Assembly: GCF_945957525.1 (NCBI RefSeq)
Contig: NZ_CAMFLA010000015.1
Span: 1-64,000, forward strand
DNA from: an uncultured Aquitalea sp.
GTDB taxonomy: Bacteria > Pseudomonadota > Gammaproteobacteria > Burkholderiales > Chromobacteriaceae
Reading direction: 5' to 3'
DNA length: 64,000 bases
The translations under genes were made by a program, and so were the position numbers. Below are positions 58,729 to 64,000 of the stretch, piece by piece. Every line of letters begins with the position of its first letter. Positions within the stretch are counted from its first letter, which is position 1. The notes below the pieces were generated by a model. The model was not told the origin of the DNA, did not search any database, and worked only from the letters and a program-made list of their open reading frames with translations.

Positions 58729-58820
58729 CTCCCACAATTACCGCTCTCTGTAAAGCCTGCCGCTCGCGTCGCTGACGCGTTACAATCTGCGGCTCAGAGG
58801 ACGCGCATTATGGAACAACT

Positions 58821-59801
58821 ATGTGGTTTAAGCAACTATCTTTTTACCGTCTGAGCCCGGACGCCATCCCCGATCAATCGCAACTGTCTGATGCTCTGGG
58901 GAAAAGGCCGTTCCAGCCTTGCTCCGGCCTGGACTGGTTCAGCGAAGGCTGGGTTTCCGTCGCCGGGCACCTTGATGAACCCGTGTACAGCGCTCGCGGC
59001 AGCCTGCTGGTATCGCTGCGGCGCGAAGACAAGGTTTTGCCTGCCGGCGTGATCCGCGATGTGGTGGACATGAAGGTGGCCGACATCGAAGCCCGCGAGC
59101 TGCGCAAGGTGGGCCGAAAGGAAAAACTGGCGCTCAAAGAGCAGGTCACCGACGACCTGCTGCCGCGCGCCTTTGTCCGCAGCCACCGCCTGTCCGCCTA
59201 TCTGGACACCCGGCGCGGCTGGTTGATGGTGGATTCCGGCACTGCCAGCAAGGCCGAGGCCCTGGTGACCAAACTGCGCGAGGCCTTGCCGCCCTTCCCC
59301 GCCGCGCTGCCGCGCACCGCCATTGCGCCGCATACGGCCATGACCGACTGGCTGGCCGGCGGCGAAGCGCCTGAGGGTTTTGAGCTGGACGCGGATTGTG
59401 AGCTGAAAGACAGCAGCGAAAACGGCGCAGTGGTGCGCTGCAGCCGCATCGACCTCACGGCCGACGAGATTCGCCAGCACATCGCCACCGGCAAGCAGGT
59501 AACCCGTCTGGGGCTGATCTGGCAGGAAAAGATCCGCTTCATGCTGACCGATACACTGCAACTCAAGCGCATTCAGTTCCTTGACGTGCTGCAAGAAGAG
59601 GCCAGCCATGCCGGCGATGACCGCGACAGCCTGTTTGAAGCCACCTTTACGCTGATGAGCGAAGAGCTGGGCGAGCTGGTAGAGGCCCTGATCGCCGCGC
59701 TGGGCGGGCTGGAAGCATCGCAAGCCGCTCCTGCCGCCGCCGCGCCGGAACGCGCCGCCGCTGACGGCAACGCCGAAGTTGCGGATGTTCCTTGGGATTG
59801 A
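58821..59801 (+). CDS. rdgC: RdgC recombination-associated protein
   Basis: Ring-shaped DNA-binding protein that limits RecA action. In Neisseria it is linked to pilin variation. The 326-residue protein starts MWFKQLSFYRLSPDAIPDQS and has GWVSVAGHLDEPVY and YLDTRRGWLMVDSG. The DNA-binding region includes LGLIWQEKIRFMLTDTLQLK. It ends in an alanine-rich tail slightly longer than in E. coli. GGAACAACT precedes the ATG. It stands alone between the tRNA genes and a terminator. Confidence 0.95.
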   Translation: MWFKQLSFYRLSPDAIPDQSQLSDALGKRPFQPCSGLDWFSEGWVSVAGHLDEPVYSARGSLLVSLRREDKVLPAGVIRDVVDMKVADIEARELRKVGRKEKLALKEQVTDDLLPRAFVRSHRLSAYLDTRRGWLMVDSGTASKAEALVTKLREALPPFPAALPRTAIAPHTAMTDWLAGGEAPEGFELDADCELKDSSENGAVVRCSRIDLTADEIRQHIATGKQVTRLGLIWQEKIRFMLTDTLQLKRIQFLDVLQEEASHAGDDRDSLFEATFTLMSEELGELVEALIAALGGLEASQAAPAAAAPERAAADGNAEVADVPWD

Positions 59802-59821
59802 TCCCGGGTGCTGCTAGACAG

Positions 59822-59845
59822 AAAGGAGCCATCGGCTCCTTTTTT
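59822..59845 (+). terminator. Intrinsic terminator of rdgC
   Basis: AAAGGAGCC (59822-59830), loop ATC, GGCTCCTTT (59834-59842) and continuing T-run. Confidence 0.85.
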
Positions 59846-59946
59846 TGTCTATAGTCGATAGCAAACAATGGATTAACAACAATCAATTTAACCAAACTAT
59901 CAGGAGCCGCCATACTCTAGTCTGTCGACAAGCCAAGGAGCGCACC

Positions 59947-60015
59947 ATGAACAATCCGCATGAATGGCAAGATGCCTTGCTGGACATGTTGGCCAGCTTT
60001 GCCTGGCTGCAATGA
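59947..60015 (+). CDS. Possible small ORF of 22 codons
   Basis: ATG at 59947 after CCAAGGAGCGCACC, a strong and well-spaced ribosome site. It reads MNNPHEWQDALLDML and ends AWLQ before TGA. No family is recognised. AT-rich promoter-like sequence lies upstream, and the hairpin made of two uptake-like words follows 36 bases after the stop. The ribosome site and terminator are the only support. Confidence 0.4.
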   Translation: MNNPHEWQDALLDMLASFAWLQ

Positions 60016-60050
60016 AGCCACCCGCGTCATCTCTCCGAGTTCTCATACCC

Positions 60051-60075
60051 TTCGGCCAACCCTGCGTTGGCCGAA
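60051..60075 (+). terminator. Hairpin of two inverted uptake-like words
   Basis: TTCGGCCAAC (60051-60060), loop CCTGC and GTTGGCCGAA (60066-60075) form a perfect 10-bp stem. ATTGTTTTGTG follows. It may terminate the small ORF transcript, as inverted uptake sequences do in Neisseria. Confidence 0.65.
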
Positions 60076-60212
60076 ATTGTTTTGTGTGTGCTGTGCGACA
60101 GCCTGCCCACTCTCATCAATAACAAATAACTATCAATTAAAGATTTATATTCAATTTGATAAATGAGAAGCCTTGCACCACAATCGAGCCATCAACAGCA
60201 AGGAGCACCACT

Positions 60213-60338
60213 ATGAACCGCACGCTTAGCGCCAACCGCCTCGCCGCCGCGCCCATCGTCTTCCATCGCAGCGCCCAGCGCCAATTGGGCATGCTGGTGG
60301 TGGCTGCTGGCTGGCTCTGGCTGCTCAGTCATCTTTGA
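60213..60338 (+). CDS. Possible small membrane protein of 41 residues
   Basis: ATG at 60213 after GCAAGGAGCACCACT, a strong ribosome site. The N-terminal half is basic (RTLSANRLAAAP, FHRSAQRQ). The C-terminal half (LGMLVVAAGWLWLLSHL) is a likely membrane helix. No family is recognised. It is preceded by an AT-rich inverted pair, TATCAATT and AATTTGATA, which could be a regulator site. It may form a set with the small ORF at 59947. Confidence 0.45.
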   Translation: MNRTLSANRLAAAPIVFHRSAQRQLGMLVVAAGWLWLLSHL

Positions 60339-60436
60339 GTGCGCCCGCCGCGCCTCCCGGCATCGGTCGGCCACCTCGCAACAGCGCATCCCGCCGGCAG
60401 GCAATAGCCTGCCCCATACAGTGTCGAATACCTGCA

Positions 60437-60461
60437 GGTTGTTTACTGGCGGTAAATAACC
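60437..60461. promoter_or_regulatory. Inverted repeat upstream of the ygiD-like gene
   Basis: GGTTGTTTAC (60437-60446) and GTAAATAACC (60452-60461) pair at nine of ten positions. It lies about 80 bases before the dioxygenase start and may be an operator. LysR or TetR sites of this form are common, but none is recognised here. Confidence 0.35.
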
Positions 60462-60539
60462 TACTCCCGTAACAGGGGTATTTCTCACTTCGCGTCTGCA
60501 TTAAGCTGATGCCATGACAACACTCCAGGCAGCCAGATC

Positions 60540-61319
60540 ATGAGCAACAGACAACCCGCCCTTTTCATTTCCCACGGCGCGCCCACGCTGCCGCTGGAAG
60601 ACAGCCCCACCCGCCATTTTCTGGCGCAATTGGGCAAAACCCTGCCGCGCCCGCGCGCCATCGTGATTGTTTCCGCCCACTGGGAAAGCGCCGCGCCGTT
60701 GGTCAACCTCAGCCCCAAGCCGGGCACGATGTACGATTTTGGCGGTTTCCCGGCCGTGCTCTATACCTTGCGCTACCCGGCCAGCACAGACCTTGCATTG
60801 GCGGGCGAGGTGGTGAATCTGCTGCGCGACAGCGGTCTGCGCGTGGGTACCACCGACCACCGCGATCTGGATCACGGCATGTGGACGCCGTTGATGTTGA
60901 TGTATCCGCAAGCCGATGTGCCGCTGGTGATGGTGTCGCTGCCGCACGGCGCGTCCGCCGACACCTACTTCGCCATGGGTCGGGCGCTGCGCAGCCTGCG
61001 CGACGACAATGTGATGGTCATCGGATCCGGCAGCTACACCCATAATCTGTGGGCGCTGATGCGCGACGGCAGCGCGCCGCCCGCCTGGGCGGCGGAGTTT
61101 GCCGAATGGATGAACCAGGCGCTGCAAGACAACCGCCAGAGCGACATGCTGCAGTGGAAAACACGGGCGCCGCACTGCCGGGAAAACCACCCCAGCGACG
61201 AGCACTTCAATCCGCTGCTGGTCATGCTGGGAGCGGCTTCGGACGACACGCCACCGGTAAAGCTGCACGATGACTGGCGCATGGGGTCTTTGTCGATGGC
61301 CTGCTGGCGCTTCGACTGA
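60540..61319 (+). CDS. ygiD: DODA-type class III extradiol dioxygenase (YgiD-like)
   Basis: Metal-dependent ring-cleaving dioxygenase of the LigB/DODA family. E. coli YgiD can cleave DOPA at the 4,5-position. The 259-residue protein has the metal histidines in FISHGAPTLPLE near residue 12 and VSAHWES near residue 46, and DLDHGMWTPLMLMYP. The block GSGSYTHNLWAL carries another conserved histidine. The natural substrate is not known. It ends before a terminator built from two uptake-like words. Confidence 0.9.
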   Translation: MSNRQPALFISHGAPTLPLEDSPTRHFLAQLGKTLPRPRAIVIVSAHWESAAPLVNLSPKPGTMYDFGGFPAVLYTLRYPASTDLALAGEVVNLLRDSGLRVGTTDHRDLDHGMWTPLMLMYPQADVPLVMVSLPHGASADTYFAMGRALRSLRDDNVMVIGSGSYTHNLWALMRDGSAPPAWAAEFAEWMNQALQDNRQSDMLQWKTRAPHCRENHPSDEHFNPLLVMLGAASDDTPPVKLHDDWRMGSLSMACWRFD

Positions 61320-61374
61320 CCAATCCAGGACGGTGCCCGCACCGCTTTGAATCAACGCCAAAACGGGGTCATTG

Positions 61375-61413
61375 ATAAGGTTGGCCGAAAACCTTCGGCC
61401 AACCTTATCTTTT
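61375..61413. terminator. Terminator built from two inverted uptake-like words
   Basis: A 15-bp perfect stem, ATAAGGTTGGCCGAA (61375-61389) and its reverse complement (61394-61408), with loop AACC and then CTTTTTG. Each arm contains the word GTTGGCCGAA. It lies between the convergent ygiD-like and pyrD genes and can serve both. Confidence 0.85.
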
Positions 61414-61424
61414 TGCGACCGCGC

Positions 61425-62363
61425 TCAGCACACTTTGAGGCGACCGCGGAAATCCTCCAGCCGGTGGTAGCCCTTGGCGCGCATGATGTCGGTCAACTCG
61501 CCCAGAATGCGCTCAAAGGCACCCTCGCCTTCTTCATGCAAACAGGTGCCGACCTGTACCGCTGTGGCCCCAGCCAGAATGTGCATGAACGCTTCCTTGC
61601 CGCTGCGAATGCCGCCGCAGCCAATCACATGTTTCTCCGGCAACAGCCGGGCAAACTCGCGCACATTGGCCAGCGCCGTCGGCAGTACGTAATCGCCGCC
61701 CAGCCCACCCAGCCCCTGCTTGGGCCGGATGACCGTGCTTTCCCGCTCGACATCAATCACCAGCCCGTTGCCAATGGAATTGATGCAGGTGATGAAGCGC
61801 AATCCTGCATACCCCCCAAGCACATGGGCCATTTCCACGAAATGCACCGGATCGAAATACGGCGGCAGCTTCACCCCGAATGGTCCGTGCCAGGCGCGGC
61901 TGATCTCCGCCAAGGCAATGGCCGTAGCGGCAAAATCGTAGGCCAGTTGCGGCTTGCCCGGCACATTGGGGCAAGACAGATTGATTTCCGGCAAACAGGG
62001 CAGTTGCTCAACCGCCAGCGCCTCCAGCATGGTCAGATTGTCTTCCAGTGATAGGCCCGACAGCGACAGGAATAGCGGCTTGCCGGCATGGTGCGGGTAA
62101 CGGCGGGCATAGTCGAAGTAATAGCGGTAGCCGGCGTTGGGCAAACCCATGGAGTTGATGCTGCCCAGCGGAGTGCTGGCGTAACGCGGCTCCGGATTGC
62201 CTTCGCGCGGGTCTAGCGTGCAGCTTTTGGTGATCACCGCGCCAGCCGCGGACAAGCGCACCCGCTCCAGCTCCTCCACGCTGCGGCACATCACGCCGGA
62301 GGCATTGTAAAGCGGGTTGGGCATGGTCATGCCCAGCCAGGAAACGGAAAGATCAACAGTCAT
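61425..62363 (-). CDS. Dihydroorotate dehydrogenase, class 1A type
   Basis: FMN enzyme oxidising dihydroorotate to orotate in pyrimidine synthesis. The 312-residue protein has MPNPLYNASGVMCRSVEEL near the start. LPEINLSCPNVPGKPQLAYD carries the active-site cysteine that marks class 1 enzymes, which act in the cytosol with fumarate in class 1A. GCGGIRSGKEAFMHILAGA and VQVGTCLHEEG bind FMN phosphate. Most Gram-negative bacteria use class 2, so this may be an extra or acquired form; a class 2 pyrD could lie elsewhere. Confidence 0.9.
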   Translation of the reverse strand: MTVDLSVSWLGMTMPNPLYNASGVMCRSVEELERVRLSAAGAVITKSCTLDPREGNPEPRYASTPLGSINSMGLPNAGYRYYFDYARRYPHHAGKPLFLSLSGLSLEDNLTMLEALAVEQLPCLPEINLSCPNVPGKPQLAYDFAATAIALAEISRAWHGPFGVKLPPYFDPVHFVEMAHVLGGYAGLRFITCINSIGNGLVIDVERESTVIRPKQGLGGLGGDYVLPTALANVREFARLLPEKHVIGCGGIRSGKEAFMHILAGATAVQVGTCLHEEGEGAFERILGELTDIMRAKGYHRLEDFRGRLKVC

Positions 62364-62452
62364 GACGGCGCGTCCGGGGAGTAATGAGAACAGGCTGCAG
62401 CATATATATCATTGATTTCTAATATCATGAGCAGGATCAAGCCAAAAACAGA

Positions 62453-62475
62453 AACAGCCGCTCAAGGCGGCTGTT
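62453..62475 (-). terminator. Intrinsic terminator of feoB
   Basis: AACAGCCGC (62453-62461) and GCGGCTGTT (62467-62475) form a 9-bp stem. The minus strand continues TTCTGTTTTTGG. It lies about 22 bases after the feoB stop. Confidence 0.75.
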
Positions 62476-62496
62476 GGCGGAGACGGCGGGTGGGTC

Positions 62497-64000
62497 TCAA
62501 CGCAAATGGGTCACCGTCTGGTAGAAGACAAAAGACAACACCCAGGCCAGCAGCACCGACCAGCCAATCGTCAGCGCAGTGAAACTGCGGCTGCCGGACT
62601 CGCGACGGATGGCAGCCACCGTCGACAGGCAAGGCACATACACCAGGGTGAAGATCAGGAAGCTCATGGCCGAGGCCCAGTCCAGATGGGCCACCAGCGC
62701 GGCGCCAAGACCGGTTTCCGGTACGCCGTAGATGACGGCCAGACCGCCGAGGAGAATCTCCTTGGCGACAAAACCCACCAGCAGCGCCACGGCCAGCTCG
62801 TGACGGATGCCGATCGGGTCCAGCACCGGCGCAAACACCGTGCCCAGTACATCCGCCAGCGATTTGTCCCCGCCAGCCGGAATGTGCGACACCAGCCACA
62901 CCAGCACCACCCCCATCAAGATGAAACTGGAAGCCAGCTGCAAGAAAGCCCGCACCTCGCCCACCGCGCGAATCAGCATGTGTCGCGCGCCCGGCAGGCG
63001 GTAAGGCGGCACCTCCAGCAGAAAAGCCTCGTTACTGCGATAGCGGTGCTTGAATACCCAGGCAGTGAAAATGGCCACGGCGAAGCTCAAGGCATAAAGC
63101 GCGCTCAGCACCCAGGGCGCTTGTGAAGGCTTGAACAGCACGCCGGCGAAAAACACCACCACCTGCAAACGCGCCGAACACAGGGAAAACGGAATCACCA
63201 TCATGGTGAGCAAGCGCTGTTTTTTCTGCCGCATGACACGGGTCCCCAGGATGGCCGGCACATTGCAGCCAAACCCCATAAGCTGCATGACGAAACCACG
63301 GCCATCCAGCCCCAGCCGCGCCATGAAGGCATCGGTAAGAAACGCCGCGCGCGCCAGATAGCCGCTATCCTCCACCATGGCCATCAGCACAAAGAACACA
63401 AACAGGATGGGCGCAAACGTGACCACTGTGGACACCCCCTGCCAGATGCCATCCACCAGCAGGCTTTGCACAATGGCCGGCAGCGGCGCGATCAACAGCG
63501 ACAAGGCGTGTTCTTTGAGCCAGTCCATACCGCCGGACACCAGACCCTGCAAGGGCGTGCCTATCTGATAGGTGGCGTTGAACAGCACCGCCATAAAGGC
63601 AAAAAACAAGGGCAAGCCCAGCCAGGGATGCATCAGCCAATTGTCGACCTTTTCGGTCAGGCCTTTGGGCAACACCGGCGGCAGGCTCCATGCGCCGGCC
63701 AGCTTGCCGCGCGCGGCCTCGAAGGCGGCTTCGGTTTCCGGCACCTTGTCTAGCGCGGCATGCACCGGCCCGCCCTCGCGGCAAGCCAGTTTGTTGAGCG
63801 CGTCCATCAGCTTCGGCCAACCTTGCATGCGCTTGGCGGACACCAGCGCCGCCGGCATGCCCAAGCGGGCCGACAGTTGCTCCACGTCCAGCGTCACGCC
63901 CAGCAAGTGGGCTTCGTCCGCCATATTCAGCGCCAGCACGCAAGGCAAGCCCGCCGCTTGCACCTGCAAGGCCAGCGGCAGCTGGCGATCCAGCTGCGCG
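62497..64000 (-). CDS. feoB: FeoB ferrous iron transporter, C-terminal part (cut by window end)
   Basis: Inner-membrane Fe(II) transporter with an N-terminal GTPase, here reaching from about the G4 motif (LALNMADEA) to the C-terminus. G1-G3 lie beyond the window. The membrane part has the Gate motifs LMGFGCNVPAILGTRVM and PFSLCSARLQVVVFFAG, and later GFVAKEILLGGLAVIYG. The frame continues unbroken to the window edge, so the gene is only truncated by the cut. It covers ferrous uptake, while the operon at 44539-56609 covers ferric uptake. Confidence 0.95.
   Translation of the reverse strand, partial: AQLDRQLPLALQVQAAGLPCVLALNMADEAHLLGVTLDVEQLSARLGMPAALVSAKRMQGWPKLMDALNKLACREGGPVHAALDKVPETEAAFEAARGKLAGAWSLPPVLPKGLTEKVDNWLMHPWLGLPLFFAFMAVLFNATYQIGTPLQGLVSGGMDWLKEHALSLLIAPLPAIVQSLLVDGIWQGVSTVVTFAPILFVFFVLMAMVEDSGYLARAAFLTDAFMARLGLDGRGFVMQLMGFGCNVPAILGTRVMRQKKQRLLTMMVIPFSLCSARLQVVVFFAGVLFKPSQAPWVLSALYALSFAVAIFTAWVFKHRYRSNEAFLLEVPPYRLPGARHMLIRAVGEVRAFLQLASSFILMGVVLVWLVSHIPAGGDKSLADVLGTVFAPVLDPIGIRHELAVALLVGFVAKEILLGGLAVIYGVPETGLGAALVAHLDWASAMSFLIFTLVYVPCLSTVAAIRRESGSRSFTALTIGWSVLLAWVLSFVFYQTVTHLR

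Noticed and set aside
62497..63969. FeoB lacking its GTPase start as a true truncation
   Set aside because: The frame continues without a stop to the window edge, so the missing part lies outside the window.

Overview
The window is GC-rich and looks like a chromosome segment from a Neisseriales-type betaproteobacterium. Three things suggest a Chromobacteriaceae-like host. The core gene order ndk-rlmN-pilW-rodZ-ispG-hisS-yfgM-bamB-der-hfq-hflX-hflK-hflC-hisZ-purA is typical of beta-proteobacteria. The protein sequences fit the same group. A 10-base word, GTTGGCCGAA, recurs 21 times by hand count and behaves like a DNA-uptake-type repeat. The genus is an inference.

Layout. Positions 1-5908 hold the end of a tRNA-Leu, an MFS drug-type transporter, a divergent pair of exported lipoproteins (AcpA-type phosphoesterase and di-haem peroxidase) and a Gfo/Idh/MocA oxidoreductase. 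Positions 6008-21433 are the minus-strand housekeeping block: purine and histidine metabolism, HflKC protease control, Hfq, ribosome GTPases, outer-membrane assembly, isoprenoid synthesis and type IV pilus assembly. Positions 21576-24291 hold a SPOR protein, a nitroreductase and its divergent LysR regulator. Positions 24530-32528 are a signalling block: an orphan response regulator, an HD-GYP c-di-GMP phosphodiesterase regulator, a 1224-residue MHYT-PAS hybrid kinase and a soluble FIST chemoreceptor. Positions 32944-39222 hold tsaC and a LysR-controlled agmatine/polyamine operon with two agmatine deiminases, one cytoplasmic and one with a twin-arginine export signal.

Positions about 39335-58373 look like a 19-kb genomic island. 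A 22-base stretch at its left edge matches the 3' end of tRNA-Thr(CGT) at the right edge at 19 of 22 positions. A remnant resembling a tyrosine-recombinase C-terminus abuts that tRNA. The island has no copy of the uptake-like word. It carries an arsRC-acr3-arsDA operon, an IS256-family remnant, a nine-gene siderophore operon under probable Fur control, and a Mu-like prophage remnant with intact com and dam-type genes.

The siderophore operon is the most unusual system here. It encodes a TonB receptor, a DapDC-fold decarboxylase, an SbnA-like enzyme, an opine-dehydrogenase-family enzyme, one IucA/IucC synthetase, an MFS exporter and a FecCD-type ABC importer. The opine dehydrogenase sits where staphyloferrin B clusters have SbnB, an ornithine-cyclodeaminase-fold enzyme. 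Opine dehydrogenase chemistry fits the same step, so this may be a non-homologous replacement in diaminopropionate synthesis. The single synthetase suggests a simpler citrate-type product.

After the island come tRNA-Thr, two tandem identical tRNA-Pro(CGG) genes, rdgC, two small ORFs, a ygiD-like dioxygenase, pyrD (class 1A) and the 3' part of feoB, cut by the window end.
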